Shown here in pieces: positions 15,349 to 25,054 of a stretch of DNA of 64,000 nt; position 1 is the stretch's first letter; every line of letters begins with the position of its first letter. Source of the DNA: Candidatus Gastranaerophilales bacterium (GTDB taxonomy: Bacteria; Cyanobacteriota; Vampirovibrionia; Gastranaerophilales; Gastranaerophilaceae). The stretch spans positions 91,669 to 155,668 of the forward strand of contig JAFQOV010000025.1 of NCBI GenBank assembly GCA_017402995.1. The letters run 5' to 3'. Position numbers and translations under genes: made by a program. The notes under the pieces were generated by a model. It saw only the letters and a program-made list of their open reading frames with translations. It had not been told where the DNA came from and did not search any database.

Positions 15349-17702
15349 TGCTTTATAGAAAAATAAAAACAAAAGAAAAAATTAAAATCCAAAGCTCAAC
15401 TAAAAACTCTCTTTTAGATGAGCTTTTGGGTTTAAAAAATTTCCAAAACGAAAAAGAAATTGAAAAATTCTTAAACCCATCAAAAAACGATTTAATTTCG
15501 CCATACGCATTTTGCGATATGGAAAAAGCTGTCAAACGAATTTTTAGCGCAATTGAAAACAACCAAAATATTTTAATCTGGGGCGATTTTGATTGTGACG
15601 GCGTGACATCTAGTTCTGTTTTATATAAAGCTTTAAAAAAATTAAACGCAAACGTGCAGGTGTTTATTCCAGATAGAGCGCTACATGGGCACGGATTAAA
15701 TTCCAAAGAATTAATCAAATTTATTTCAAAAGATAAAATCAAATTAATCATTACTGTTGATTGCGGGATTTCAAATTTATCTGAAATTAATTTAACAAAA
15801 AGCCTTGGGGTTGATGTCATTGTTACAGACCACCACTCAACAGAGCTTGAACTTCCAAAAGCATATGCAATTATTAACCCGCAAGTTAAAAATTCAATTA
15901 AAGAAGAAATTTCTATTGAAGATATCAAATCTTTAAGCTATAACTCCGGCTCTGTCATTGCCTATAAGCTTGCTATGGCATTATTGGAAAACAATGAAGA
16001 TGAAGATTTAAAAAATGAACTTTTAATTATTTCTTCTTGTGGCGCTGTTGCTGATGTTATGCCACTTTTGGGCGAAATTCGCTCAATGGTTGCCTTAACT
16101 ATTGAAAAATTAAACAGTGGCAAAGTTTATAACAAAGGGATATCTAAGCTTTTTGAAAATCAAAATCGAGAAAATATCACAAGCACAGATATAGCTTTTG
16201 TTTTGGCGCCAAGAATAAATGCCGTTGGAAGATTAGCAAATGCAAAATTATCTTTTGAATTTTTAACAGAAGAAAATGAAGGAAAGCTTGATTTAATTTT
16301 AGAAAAACTTGAAAATTACAACTCTATAAGACAATCAAAATGCCAAGAAACATACGAGGAAATTTTAAACTATTTAAAGAAAAACAAAGAAGAAACAAAA
16401 AACCCAGCAATTGTTTTAATTAACAAAGATTGGCATATCGGCATTATTGGGATTGTTGCTTCAAAAATCGTTGAAGAATTTAACAAACCTTGCTTTTTAG
16501 CGACAATAGACGAAGAAAACAAGGCAAGATGTTCAATCAGAAGTAATGACACAGTTAATGTCTACGAGGTTTTAAAAGAAAACGAAAATCTTTTCCTTGG
16601 CTTTGGCGGACACAAACAAGCTGGTGGTTTTTCGCTTGATTTAGAGGAAATTCCTTTTGAAAAAGCTAAAAGTGAAATTTTAAAAACTGTTCAAAATCAA
16701 ACCCAAGATATTAAACAAGAAAATATTTTATGGGCAGATATTGAACTTCAAAAAGAAGATTTAACACTTGATTTAATTGACACAATTAATATCTTAGAGC
16801 CATTTGGCGAAAAAAACGAAGCGCCTGTTTGCGTAATGTATGATGTGATTTTAGAAGATTTTAAAACAATTGGAAAAGAACAAAATCATTTGAGGGCGGA
16901 AATTTCAAAAGATGGTGAAAAATTTAATTGTGTGAAATGGGGCGAAAAAACAATCGAAATTCCATTTAAATCAAAATGCGATATTGCTTTTTTCCCAAGG
17001 GTAAATTCTTTTAATGATACGGTATCTATCCAGCTTGAAATCATTGATATTTATAGCGAAAACTATAAAAAAGAAGCTTGTGAATTTAAGCTTTTCGACC
17101 ACCGCAAAAAAACAGGAATATTAGAACAAATTTCAAGCTATTTAAAAACAGACGAGCTTGATATTTGCGTTTTTGCAAAAACGCCCGAAACAAAAGAAAA
17201 ACTTGGCGAATACGCAAACATTAAAAGCAAATTTTTAAACGACAAAACAACACATAACGGCATAATGTTTTTTGATTATCCAAGTTCAAAAAACGAATTT
17301 ATCGAAATTTTATCTGCAATTAAACCTAAAAAAATTCATTTAATGAACTATCAAGCAGATGAAAACATTGAAAACTATATTAAACAAATCAATGGAATGA
17401 TTAAATATTGCGCAAACAAATTAGATGGAAACATTGATCTTTCAAGGTTTTCACAAGCCCTTGGAGTTAGCGAAAATTTTGTTCAAATCACATTTGAAAT
17501 CCTAGAAAATCTTGAAGCAATTAAAATCCTTGATATTGATAAAATTGAATATTTAAAACCATTTAAATACGAAGAATTTAAAGAAAATTCAATGTTTGAA
17601 TTATTAAAAGAAGAATTTGAAACAATTTTAAGCTTCAAAAAAGAACTTCAAATCTGCGAATTAAAAGAAATTGAAGAAATTATAAAACAAGCAAATTTGT
17701 AA
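15348..17702 (+). CDS. recJ: Single-stranded-DNA exonuclease RecJ
   Basis: RecJ degrades single-stranded DNA 5' to 3' in recombination and repair. The 784-residue protein has the DHH phosphoesterase motifs WGDFDCDGVTSSS (about 76-88), VDCGIS and TDHHSTELELP, then a DHHA1 domain with GGHKQAGGFS (about 422-431) and an OB fold. A C-terminal extension of about 200 residues is longer than in E. coli RecJ (577 residues); extended RecJ proteins are known from other bacteria. Its ATG overlaps the stop of the BI-1 gene. Confidence 0.93.
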   Translation: MLYRKIKTKEKIKIQSSTKNSLLDELLGLKNFQNEKEIEKFLNPSKNDLISPYAFCDMEKAVKRIFSAIENNQNILIWGDFDCDGVTSSSVLYKALKKLNANVQVFIPDRALHGHGLNSKELIKFISKDKIKLIITVDCGISNLSEINLTKSLGVDVIVTDHHSTELELPKAYAIINPQVKNSIKEEISIEDIKSLSYNSGSVIAYKLAMALLENNEDEDLKNELLIISSCGAVADVMPLLGEIRSMVALTIEKLNSGKVYNKGISKLFENQNRENITSTDIAFVLAPRINAVGRLANAKLSFEFLTEENEGKLDLILEKLENYNSIRQSKCQETYEEILNYLKKNKEETKNPAIVLINKDWHIGIIGIVASKIVEEFNKPCFLATIDEENKARCSIRSNDTVNVYEVLKENENLFLGFGGHKQAGGFSLDLEEIPFEKAKSEILKTVQNQTQDIKQENILWADIELQKEDLTLDLIDTINILEPFGEKNEAPVCVMYDVILEDFKTIGKEQNHLRAEISKDGEKFNCVKWGEKTIEIPFKSKCDIAFFPRVNSFNDTVSIQLEIIDIYSENYKKEACEFKLFDHRKKTGILEQISSYLKTDELDICVFAKTPETKEKLGEYANIKSKFLNDKTTHNGIMFFDYPSSKNEFIEILSAIKPKKIHLMNYQADENIENYIKQINGMIKYCANKLDGNIDLSRFSQALGVSENFVQITFEILENLEAIKILDIDKIEYLKPFKYEEFKENSMFELLKEEFETILSFKKELQICELKEIEEIIKQANL

Positions 17703-17774
17703 ACTTGTATGAATAATTATGTCTTCTTGATTTTATGTGATATAAGTAATATTAGGGGAGTTTAAGGATAAATT

Positions 17775-18071
17775 ATGGAAAACACAGCACCAACACTTGA
17801 TTTTAACAATATTGCAAAAGTTGCAAATATCGAAGTCACCCTAAGTGCTGAACTTGGACGCAATACATTATCTTTAAAAGACGCAATTGAATATGATACA
17901 GGTTCAATCATAGAACTAGACAGAACTAATAATGAGCCTGTTAATATCTATGTTGATGACATTTTAATTGCAAAAGGTCAAATTGTTGCAATTGAAGATT
18001 CTTACGGCATTAAAATCGTAGAAATCATTGAAAACAAAGAATTAGAAAAAGCAAGCAATGCGAAAATTTAA
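17775..18071 (+). CDS. fliN: Flagellar motor switch protein FliN
   Basis: FliN is part of the cytoplasmic C ring that switches motor rotation. The 98-residue protein is a single SpoA/FliN domain: VEVTLSAELGRNTLSLKDAI-like start (VANIEVTLSAELGRNTLSL), PVNIYVDDILIAKGQIVAIE, and YGIKIVEII at the end. No fliM or fliG is adjacent. AAGGATAAATT precedes the ATG. Its 3' end overlaps the ThiF/MoeB-like gene by 14 bp, an unexpected partner for a motor gene. Confidence 0.9.
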   Translation: MENTAPTLDFNNIAKVANIEVTLSAELGRNTLSLKDAIEYDTGSIIELDRTNNEPVNIYVDDILIAKGQIVAIEDSYGIKIVEIIENKELEKASNAKI

Positions 18072-18795
18072 AAAATATCAAAAAAATCTTGCAAAAGAAG
18101 GAATTACCCAAGAACAACAAGAAAAGCTTTTTAACGCTAAAGTTCTTGTTATGGGCGCAGGGTCTCTTGGTTCAAACGTGATTATGAACCTTGCGGCACT
18201 TGGTGTTGGGCAAATTAAAATTATTGATGGCGAAATTATCCAAGAAACAGATTTCAACCGCCAATTAATCCACAAATACAAAAATATTGGCAGAGCAAAA
18301 GTTATGTCTGCAAAAGATTGGATTCAAGAATTTAACCCAGATATTAAAGTTGAGCTTGATAAAACAAAGCTTCACGAACTAAATTATTTTAATACAATTG
18401 AAAATTACGACATTATTGTTGATTGTTTTGATACAAATGAAGCAAAATATATGTTGAACGAGATTGCAATTCGCCACAACAAAATCCTTGTCCATGGCGG
18501 TGTTCGCGGTTTCAGAGGACAAGTCACAACAATAATCCCAAACAGAACTGGTTGTCTTTCTTGCGCAATTCAAAAACCACGATTTTTCAAAGACGAAGAA
18601 TTTGCAGTTTTATCCCCTGTTGCAAGCGTAATTTCATCTTTGCAAGCGCAAGAAGTCTTTAAGCTTATAACAGGCGAAGGCGAATTACTATTAAACAAAA
18701 TTCAAGTTTTTGACGGACTAAAATCCGAATTTAAAATCTTGAACTTTGCTAAAAATGCGCTTTGCGAAACTTGTTCAAACCCATTAGGTTTTTAA
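18058..18795 (+). CDS. ThiF/MoeB/HesA-family adenylyltransferase
   Basis: These enzymes adenylate the C terminus of a ubiquitin-like sulfur carrier (ThiS or MoaD). The 245-residue protein has the nucleotide-binding loop MGAGSLGS (about 32-39), the N-R-Q motif (DFNRQLIHK) and two zinc Cys pairs (CLSC and CETC). This fits MoeB or ThiF of molybdopterin or thiamine synthesis. No thiS, moaD or other cofactor gene is nearby, so the partner is unknown. Translation probably couples to fliN through the 14-bp overlap. Confidence 0.85.
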   Translation: MRKFKKYQKNLAKEGITQEQQEKLFNAKVLVMGAGSLGSNVIMNLAALGVGQIKIIDGEIIQETDFNRQLIHKYKNIGRAKVMSAKDWIQEFNPDIKVELDKTKLHELNYFNTIENYDIIVDCFDTNEAKYMLNEIAIRHNKILVHGGVRGFRGQVTTIIPNRTGCLSCAIQKPRFFKDEEFAVLSPVASVISSLQAQEVFKLITGEGELLLNKIQVFDGLKSEFKILNFAKNALCETCSNPLGF

Positions 18796-19904
18796 GAAAA
18801 ATATTCTTCAATTATTTTTTCGATATATTCACAAGCATGCCCGTCACCATAAGGGTTTATCGCCTTGGACATTTTGTCATATTCTTCTTTATTATCTAGC
18901 AATTTTTGAACAGTTGACGTGATTTTTTCTTCATCACACCCAACAAGCTTAACTCCGCCATATTCCAAAGCTTCAGGGCGTTCTGTTTCATCTCTTAAAA
19001 CTAAAACAGGAACACCTAACGCCGGTGCTTCTTCTTGAACTCCACCAGAATCAGTCAAAATGATATGAGATTTTTTCATTAAATTGCAAAATGGAACATA
19101 ATCTAATGGTTCGATTAATTTAACTCTTTCAATGCCTTCTAATATTGGTTTAACCGTGTTTCTCACATTTGGATTTAAGTGCATTGGATAGACAACTTCA
19201 ATATCTTTATTTTGTTCAACAAGCTTTTTAATTGCTTTGCAAATATTTTCCAATGGTTTTCCAAAATTTTCTCTTCTATGTGAAGTCAATAAAATTGTTT
19301 TTAAATTTAGATTTAAATTAATATATTCAAGTTCATCATTTTTGTTTTCAATGACATACATTAAAGCGTCAATTACAGTATTTCCCGTCTTATAAATTCC
19401 TTTTTTAATTCCTGATTTTTCAATATTTTCACAAGCTTTATCTGTCGGACAAAACATTAAATCAGAAACAGAATCTACAATAACTCTGTTAATTTCTTCA
19501 GGGAAAGGATAGTTCTTATCAAAAGTGCGAAGCCCAGCTTCAACATGTCCGATTTTAATTCTTGAATAAAACGCACTTAGTGCGCTAATTCCAGCAGTTG
19601 TAGTGTCACCATGAACTAAAATTAAATCTGGGTTTTCTTTTTCAAAAACTTTTTTAGTTTCCAACAAAATATCTGATGATAAATTCCAAAGATTTTGATT
19701 TGTTTTCATTAAATTTAAATCATAATCAGGAACAATATCAAAAAGCTCTAGAACACTGTCTAGCATTTGTCTATGTTGCGCTGTGACAATTGTTAAAACG
19801 TCAAATTTTGGATTTTGTTTTAACTTTTTCACCAAAGGACACATCTTAATCGCTTCTGGGCGAGTTCCAAATACTAATGCAATTTTGATTTTTCTATCTT
19901 TCAT
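18792..19904 (-). CDS. wecB: UDP-N-acetylglucosamine 2-epimerase (non-hydrolysing)
   Basis: WecB converts UDP-GlcNAc to UDP-ManNAc for surface polysaccharide synthesis. The 370-residue protein has the family signatures LVFGTRPEAIKMCPLV near the start, LVHGDTTTAGISAL, HVEAGLRTFDKNYPFPEE, and the C-terminal DSGGVQEEAPALGVPVLVLR. Catalytic His and acidic residues lie in these segments. It stands alone, convergent with the ThiF/MoeB-like gene (4-bp overlap), and no other polysaccharide gene adjoins it. Confidence 0.95.
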   Translation of the reverse strand: MKDRKIKIALVFGTRPEAIKMCPLVKKLKQNPKFDVLTIVTAQHRQMLDSVLELFDIVPDYDLNLMKTNQNLWNLSSDILLETKKVFEKENPDLILVHGDTTTAGISALSAFYSRIKIGHVEAGLRTFDKNYPFPEEINRVIVDSVSDLMFCPTDKACENIEKSGIKKGIYKTGNTVIDALMYVIENKNDELEYINLNLNLKTILLTSHRRENFGKPLENICKAIKKLVEQNKDIEVVYPMHLNPNVRNTVKPILEGIERVKLIEPLDYVPFCNLMKKSHIILTDSGGVQEEAPALGVPVLVLRDETERPEALEYGGVKLVGCDEEKITSTVQKLLDNKEEYDKMSKAINPYGDGHACEYIEKIIEEYFS

Positions 19905-19949
19905 AACAAAATTATTTTACATAAAGTAATTTTTATAATCAATAAATTT

Positions 19950-19978
19950 TTGCTTTCATTTTGCTTTTATTGTACAAT
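19950..19978 (+). promoter_or_regulatory. Promoter of gyrA
   Basis: TTGCTT (19950-19955), a 17-nt spacer and TACAAT (19973-19978) form a good sigma70-type promoter. About 32 nt separate it from the start, with AGAGGAG as ribosome binding site. Confidence 0.55.
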
Positions 19979-20010
19979 ATTCATATATACAGACTAAGAG
20001 GAGTGTTATT

Positions 20011-22554
20011 TTGGCTCAAACCAGCTTATTTGATGACGGCAAAATTATTCCCGTTAATATCAGAGAAGAAATGAAAAGATGTTATATAGATTACGCTATG
20101 TCAGTAATCGTTGGTCGTGCATTGCCAGACGTTCGTGATGGTTTAAAACCTGTTCATAGACGTATTTTATTTGCTATGAACGAACTTGGTATGACACCTG
20201 ATAAACCATTTAAAAAATGTGCGCGTATCGTTGGGGAAGTTCTTGGTAAATACCACCCACACGGCGACTCATCTGTTTACGAAGCCTTGGTGCGTATGGC
20301 GCAAGACTTTTCAACAAGATATTTAACAGTAGATGGTCATGGTAACTTTGGTTCAGTTGACGGTGACGGCGCTGCCGCAATGCGTTATACAGAAGCTAGA
20401 ATGCACAAAATCACTACTGCAATGCTTGCTGATATCGATTGTGAAACAGTTAATTTTGTACCAAACTTTGATGGCTCTCTAGAAGAACCATCAGTTCTTC
20501 CAACAAGACTTCCAATGCTCTTGTTAAATGGTACTTCAGGTATTGCGGTTGGTATGGCAACAAATATTCCACCACACAACCTAAACGAAATCGTTGACGG
20601 TACTATCGCATTAATCGATAACCCAGACATCACAATTGATGGCTTAATGCAATACATTAAAGGTCCTGATTTCCCTACTGCCGCAACAATTGTTGGCACA
20701 TCAGAAATCAAAAAAGCATATGAAACAGGTCGTGGTTCAATCAAAATGCGCGCTGTTTCATCTATTGAAGAATTGCAAGGCGGTGCAGGTCGCCAAGGAA
20801 GAAGTGCAATCGTTGTAACTGAAATTCCATATCAAGTTAACAAAGCTGAATTAATCAGAAAAATTGCAGAACTTGTTAAAGATGACAAAATCAAAGGCAT
20901 TTCTGATTTACGTGATGAATCTGACAGAGACGGTATGCGCATTGTTATCGAATTAAAACGCGACGCTAAACCAGACGTTGTCAGAAACAATTTATATAAA
21001 CAAACTGCTCTTTCAACAAGCTTTGGCTTCAACATGGTTGCGCTCGTTGGTCAACAACCACGCTTGTTAAATCTATATGAAGTTTTATCTGAATTCGTTG
21101 AACACAGAGTTGATGTCATCACTCGTCGTACAATGTATTTCTTGAAAAAAGCAAAATATAGAGCACATATCTTAGAAGGTTTGATGATTGCTCTTAATTC
21201 ATTAGACGAAGTTATTGAGTTAATCAAAAAATCACCAAATACAGAAACAGCTCGCGCTGGTTTGATTAATCGTTTCGGCTTAGATACCGAACAAGCAAAT
21301 GCAATTTTAGAAATGCAATTGAGACGCTTAACAGGCTTAGAACAAGACAAAATCAGAGCTGAACATGCAGATTTAATGAAGAAAATTGCAGAATATGAAG
21401 AACTTTTATCTTCAAGAGATAAAATTTTAGCTTTAATCAAAGTTGAACTTTTAGAAGACAAAGAAAAATATGGAGACGATAGAAAAACTGCAATCGTTCC
21501 TGAAGAAGGCGAAGTTACAGTTGAAGATTTGACTCCAAATACTCAAATGGCAGTTTTCATCACTCGTCAAGGATATATTAAAAGAATTTCACTAGATACT
21601 TTTGTTCGCCAAAACCGCGCAACAAGAGGAAAAGGTGGAATGAAAACAAAAGAAGATGACGACGTAGCACATTTCTTTACTGCAATGATGCACGATAAAG
21701 TATTATTCTTCTCTTCTAAAGGTCTTGTATATTCATTATCTGTTTATGATTTCCCTGAAGGTTCAAGACAATCAAAAGGTTTGCCAATCATTAACGTATT
21801 ACCTTTAGAACAAGACGAATCAATCACCGCAATCGTTCCTGTATCAGAATTTAAAGAAGACTTAAACTTAATTATGTTGACCAAAAAAGGTTACATTAAG
21901 AGAATTTCTTTAGACAATTTCACATCAATCAGAAGAAACGGCTTGATTGCAATTGGTTTAGAAGAAAATGATACATTAAATTGGGTTAAACTTGCTCATG
22001 GCAATGATGAAATCTTAATCGGTACATCTTGCGGTATGGCAATTCGCTTCCCAATCGAAGATTTAAGACCACTTGGCCGTTCTGCTCGCGGTGTAAATTC
22101 AATGAAATTAAGATCATCTGACGAAATCATTGGTTGCGACGTTGTACCAAAAGATTATGACGCAGATTTACTTGTAATCACATCTGATGGTTTTGGTAAA
22201 CGTTCAAAAATTTCCGAATTTAGAACCCAAAACCGTGGCGGACTTGGTTTGATTGCAACTAAATTCAAATCTTCATCTTCAAGATTAGTCGACCTTTCAA
22301 TCGTAAAAGATGATGATGAAATCATGGTTGTTACAGCAAATGGTATTGTTACTCGCGTCAGCGCAAACGATATCTCTCGCCAAGGCAGACCAGCAACAGG
22401 CGTTCGCGTTCAAACGCTAGATGGCGAAGACTACGTTGTATCTGTTAACAAAATCATCAACACAGATGAAGACGAAAAAGATACAGAGGCATTAATCGAA
22501 GAAGCAAAAGAAGAACTTGCACAAAACGTTGAACAAGGAAGCTTTTTTGATTAA
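20011..22554 (+). CDS. gyrA: DNA gyrase subunit A
   Basis: GyrA cuts and rejoins DNA in the gyrase A2B2 complex. The 847-residue protein has the winged-helix/tower domain with the catalytic Tyr in [10 protein letters not shown] (about 126-135). The quinolone-resistance region reads [12 protein letters not shown] (Ser and Glu at the positions of E. coli Ser83 and Asp87). A six-bladed C-terminal beta-pinwheel includes a GyrA-box-like [11 protein letters not shown]. The start codon is TTG, with AGAGGAG about 8 nt upstream. No gyrB is nearby. A hairpin terminator follows. Confidence 0.98.
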   Translation: MAQTSLFDDGKIIPVNIREEMKRCYIDYAMSVIVGRALPDVRDGLKPVHRRILFAMNELGMTPDKPFKKCARIVGEVLGKYHPHGDSSVYEALVRMAQDFSTRYLTVDGHGNFGSVDGDGAAAMRYTEARMHKITTAMLADIDCETVNFVPNFDGSLEEPSVLPTRLPMLLLNGTSGIAVGMATNIPPHNLNEIVDGTIALIDNPDITIDGLMQYIKGPDFPTAATIVGTSEIKKAYETGRGSIKMRAVSSIEELQGGAGRQGRSAIVVTEIPYQVNKAELIRKIAELVKDDKIKGISDLRDESDRDGMRIVIELKRDAKPDVVRNNLYKQTALSTSFGFNMVALVGQQPRLLNLYEVLSEFVEHRVDVITRRTMYFLKKAKYRAHILEGLMIALNSLDEVIELIKKSPNTETARAGLINRFGLDTEQANAILEMQLRRLTGLEQDKIRAEHADLMKKIAEYEELLSSRDKILALIKVELLEDKEKYGDDRKTAIVPEEGEVTVEDLTPNTQMAVFITRQGYIKRISLDTFVRQNRATRGKGGMKTKEDDDVAHFFTAMMHDKVLFFSSKGLVYSLSVYDFPEGSRQSKGLPIINVLPLEQDESITAIVPVSEFKEDLNLIMLTKKGYIKRISLDNFTSIRRNGLIAIGLEENDTLNWVKLAHGNDEILIGTSCGMAIRFPIEDLRPLGRSARGVNSMKLRSSDEIIGCDVVPKDYDADLLVITSDGFGKRSKISEFRTQNRGGLGLIATKFKSSSSRLVDLSIVKDDDEIMVVTANGIVTRVSANDISRQGRPATGVRVQTLDGEDYVVSVNKIINTDEDEKDTEALIEEAKEELAQNVEQGSFFD

Positions 22555-22576
22555 TTAAAAAATAAAACAAAATGAA

Positions 22577-22605
22577 AAGGCTCTAGGGATTTTCTCTAGA
22601 GCTTT
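22577..22605 (+). terminator. Hairpin after gyrA
   Basis: GCTCTAG (22580-22586) pairs with CTAGAGC (22596-22602), extended by flanking A-T and G-U pairs. It lies between the convergent gyrA and the unknown minus-strand gene. The downstream U-tract is short (CTTTGATGTT), so it may work for both strands or need Rho. Confidence 0.5.
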
Positions 22606-22638
22606 GATGTTATTGAAAGGAAAAGTATAGAAAACTTT

Positions 22639-23142
22639 TTACGCGAATAAGTTATCTAATTCGCCCTTTTCGTCAGTTGTTGCTTCTTCGCCATTTTGAA
22701 ATGGGTTAAAGCCGTTTTGCGAATTGGAGTTTTTATCACTTATATTGAATAAGTTAATGATATTTCTGTTATTTTCAAGTTGTTTAACAGGAGCTAATTC
22801 GTTAGCTTGAGTTGTGCTTTGAGTTAATTCAACTTGTTTTTGAACAGCTTGAGCTGAATATAAATTCATTGCAGCTTGAGCATTTAATCTTGCAACGTCA
22901 ACGCTTTTAGCATATAAACCAGCTTGAGTTAAAGCGATTTGTTTTTGTAAATCAGCGTTTGTTCTTGAAGAATATAAGTCGATACCAAGAGTAGCTCTGT
23001 TGAATTTTGAATAGTCGATAGATTGAACTTGTGGTTCGCTTTTTTGTTGTGCTGATTTCAAAATTTGGCTTGAAACTGCATTAACGCTATTTAAATCCAC
23101 ACCTTTTGAAGAATATAAAACTGTATTCAAGTTTAAGCTCAT
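22639..23142 (-). CDS. Unknown protein with repeated LY-(S/A) motifs
   Basis: I do not recognise this family. From the ATG at 23142 (MSLNLNTVLYSS) it has 167 residues, no Cys, no signal peptide and no membrane helix. A short motif recurs: VLYSSKG, DLYSSRT, GLYAKSV and NLYSAQA, the last three 18-20 residues apart in a Gln/Ala-rich, probably helical stretch. The C-terminal third is Asn/Gln-rich and acidic, ending GELDNLFA, as in flexible tails. The frame also permits a GTG start at 23160, but the ATG has a closer AGG. It is divergent from the pyr operon and convergent with gyrA. Confidence 0.65.
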   Translation of the reverse strand: MSLNLNTVLYSSKGVDLNSVNAVSSQILKSAQQKSEPQVQSIDYSKFNRATLGIDLYSSRTNADLQKQIALTQAGLYAKSVDVARLNAQAAMNLYSAQAVQKQVELTQSTTQANELAPVKQLENNRNIINLFNISDKNSNSQNGFNPFQNGEEATTDEKGELDNLFA

Positions 23143-23291
23143 TTTGCCTATTTGCTCCACTTATTGTCTAGTCTTGTCTTTCCTTATATTTGTATATTCG
23201 ACAAATTTAGTGGTAACTTTAGGTTTTAAACTTGTTTTGTTACATTTATTTACATATGAAAATTCATGCTTTATTAAAATTATTTTTAGTT

Positions 23292-23297
23292 TATAAT
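23292..23297 (+). promoter_or_regulatory. -10 box of the pyr operon promoter
   Basis: A perfect TATAAT lies 112 nt before the pyrK ATG. The -35 region is weak (CTTTAT at 17 nt). A transcript starting about 23304 would carry a leader with a 12-codon frame and a terminator-like hairpin before pyrK. Confidence 0.45.
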
Positions 23298-23322
23298 ATT
23301 TACAGAAAATTCGGTATAGAAA

Positions 23323-23361
23323 ATGAGAAAAACAATTCTTAAAAATAAATATAACAACTGA
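23323..23361 (+). CDS. Possible 12-codon leader peptide of the pyr operon
   Basis: The frame MRKTILKNKYNN ends with TGA at the base of the terminator hairpin. Its position resembles pyrimidine leader peptides of enteric pyrBI, where ribosome coupling decides termination. It lacks a strong ribosome binding site and could be chance in AT-rich DNA. Confidence 0.25.
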   Translation: MRKTILKNKYNN

Positions 23362-23391
23362 AAAAGAAGGCAACTTTGCCTTCTTTTTTTT
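23361..23391 (+). terminator. Terminator-like attenuator in the pyr leader
   Basis: AGAAGGCAA (23365-23373) pairs perfectly with TTGCCTTCT (23376-23384) and is followed by eight or more T residues, a canonical intrinsic terminator. It lies just 18 bp before the pyrK ATG and downstream of the -10 box. No plus-strand gene lies upstream within reach, so attenuation of the pyr operon is the simplest role. No PyrR-type binding loop was recognised and pyrR is not in the window. Confidence 0.7.
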
Positions 23392-23408
23392 ATTTAAGGA
23401 TAAGCTCT

Positions 23409-24128
23409 ATGAAAGATTACAAAGGTAAAATAAAATCTGTTAAAAAAATATCAATCGACGCATATGAATTGTTAATTCAATCTGATTTAGAAAATGCAAT
23501 CTCAGGACAATTCATTTCAATCTTATGTCCAAATACAACTTTGCGTAGACCGTTCTCTATTGCTGGATTTGACAAAGAAACAAAAACCTTAAAAATTTTA
23601 ATCAAATTAAAAGGCGATGGCACGAATTATTTAAAAACTTTAAAAGAAAATGACGAAATTAATTTTTTAGCGCCACTTGGAAACGGGTTTAAAATTGAAA
23701 ATAAAAAATCTCTTTTAATCGGTGCTGGGATTGGAATTGCACCAATGCTATTTTTAAAAGATGAACTAAAAAACAAAAACATTGAAAACTATCTAATCTC
23801 AGGCTTTAAAGCCCAAGAAGAAATGATTGAAGGAAGCGACAAAACCGTTATTGGTGGCTCTGTTTTAGATAATCTTGATGAAATTATTAAAGAAAAAAAT
23901 ATTGAAATATTATATTCTTGCGGGCCACATATTGTTTTAAAACTTGTTTCGCAATTAGCCAAAAAGCACAATATCGAAGCACAAGTTGCAATGGAAAAAA
24001 CAATGGCTTGTTCAATCGGTGTTTGCAGAGGTTGCATAATCAAAATAAATAAACAAGGAAAAATAGAAAACGCGTCTGTATGCAAAGATGGACCCGTATT
24101 TTATGGAGATGAAGTGATATGGGAATAG
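23409..24128 (+). CDS. pyrK: Dihydroorotate dehydrogenase electron-transfer subunit PyrK
   Basis: PyrK carries FAD and a [2Fe-2S] cluster and passes electrons from PyrD to NAD+. From the ATG at 23409 it has 239 residues. It has the FAD motif RRPFSIAGF, the nucleotide-binding segment LLIGAGIGIAPMLFL, and the C-terminal Cys cluster CSIGVCRGC...VCKDGPVF that holds the iron-sulfur centre. AAGGATAAG precedes this ATG; an earlier in-frame start (23376) lies inside the terminator. It is the first gene of the operon and overlaps pyrD by 10 bp. Confidence 0.95.
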   Translation: MKDYKGKIKSVKKISIDAYELLIQSDLENAISGQFISILCPNTTLRRPFSIAGFDKETKTLKILIKLKGDGTNYLKTLKENDEINFLAPLGNGFKIENKKSLLIGAGIGIAPMLFLKDELKNKNIENYLISGFKAQEEMIEGSDKTVIGGSVLDNLDEIIKEKNIEILYSCGPHIVLKLVSQLAKKHNIEAQVAMEKTMACSIGVCRGCIIKINKQGKIENASVCKDGPVFYGDEVIWE

Positions 24129-25054
24129 AAAAATTAAAAACCGTATTAAAAAACAAAAATAGGAGTCTAACTCTAAAGACTCCAATCATCTCTGCAAGCG
24201 GAACATACGGATACAGTGATGAATATGAAGATTTTATTGACCTAAATTGCTTTGGCGCAATTTCAACAAAAGGAATTACCCTTGAAAAAAGATTGGGTAA
24301 CGACGGAGATAGAATTTTTGAAGTCAAAGGCGGAATGATTAACCGAATTGGGCTTGAAAATGTCGGTATTGAAAAATTTATTGAAACAAAATTGCCAATT
24401 TTAAGAAAGAAAAAAATTGATTTTCTTTTAAATATCGCAGGCTCAACTTCGCAAGATTATGAAAAACTTGCCTTAATTGCCCAAAAAAACAACATTGAAG
24501 CGATTGAAGTCAACGTTTCTTGTCCAAATGTCAAATCCGGCTGTTTAGAATTTGGCTTAAATCCAAATTCACTATATGATTTAACTTCAAAAATCAGAAA
24601 AAATTATGACGGATTTTTAATCGTTAAATTATCACCAAACACTTCAGACATTAAAGCCCTAGCAACTGCGGTTGAAGAAGCAGGCGCTGACTGCATTAGC
24701 GCAATTAATACTTTGCGTGGTCTTGGAATAAAACTAGATTGGGTTGGCAAAAAATTCATTAAAAAATCAGTTCAAGGTGGTTTATCGGGCGCTTGCATTA
24801 AACCTGTTGCGCTTTATATGGTAAATCAAATCAAAGAAGCGGTTAAAATCCCAATCATTGCAATGGGCGGAATTGAAAAACTACAAGATTTATTCGAGTT
24901 CATTTCCGTTGGGGCAGACGCTTTTCAAATTGGCACAGCAAATTTCATAAACCCAAGCATATGTTCAAATTTAGCAAAAGAATTAAACGAATTTATGATA
25001 AAAAATGAAATTAAAGATTTTGAAGAATTGAAAGAGGTAATAAAAAATGACTAA
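24119..25054 (+). CDS. pyrD: Dihydroorotate dehydrogenase, class 1B catalytic subunit
   Basis: PyrD oxidises dihydroorotate to orotate with FMN. The 311-residue protein has the N-terminal TPIISASGTYGYS segment, the catalytic-Cys motif EVNVSCPNVK (Cys in place of the class 2 Ser), and the FMN-phosphate segment IIAMGGIEKLQDLFEFISVG. The catalytic Cys and the partner PyrK place it in the NAD-dependent class 1B. It overlaps pyrK by 10 bp and pyrE by 8 bp, showing tight coupling. Confidence 0.96.
   Translation: MGIEKLKTVLKNKNRSLTLKTPIISASGTYGYSDEYEDFIDLNCFGAISTKGITLEKRLGNDGDRIFEVKGGMINRIGLENVGIEKFIETKLPILRKKKIDFLLNIAGSTSQDYEKLALIAQKNNIEAIEVNVSCPNVKSGCLEFGLNPNSLYDLTSKIRKNYDGFLIVKLSPNTSDIKALATAVEEAGADCISAINTLRGLGIKLDWVGKKFIKKSVQGGLSGACIKPVALYMVNQIKEAVKIPIIAMGGIEKLQDLFEFISVGADAFQIGTANFINPSICSNLAKELNEFMIKNEIKDFEELKEVIKND

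Noticed and set aside
20225..20300. gyrA quinolone-resistance region checked for resistance changes
   Set aside because: The key positions are Ser and Glu ([12 protein letters not shown]), common in susceptible bacteria, so no resistance is inferred.
23161..23373. 70-codon minus-strand frame in the gap between the LY-motif gene and pyrK
   Set aside because: It overlaps the pyr promoter, leader and terminator region, is Lys/Phe/Ile-rich as expected of AT-rich noncoding DNA, and has no ribosome binding site.
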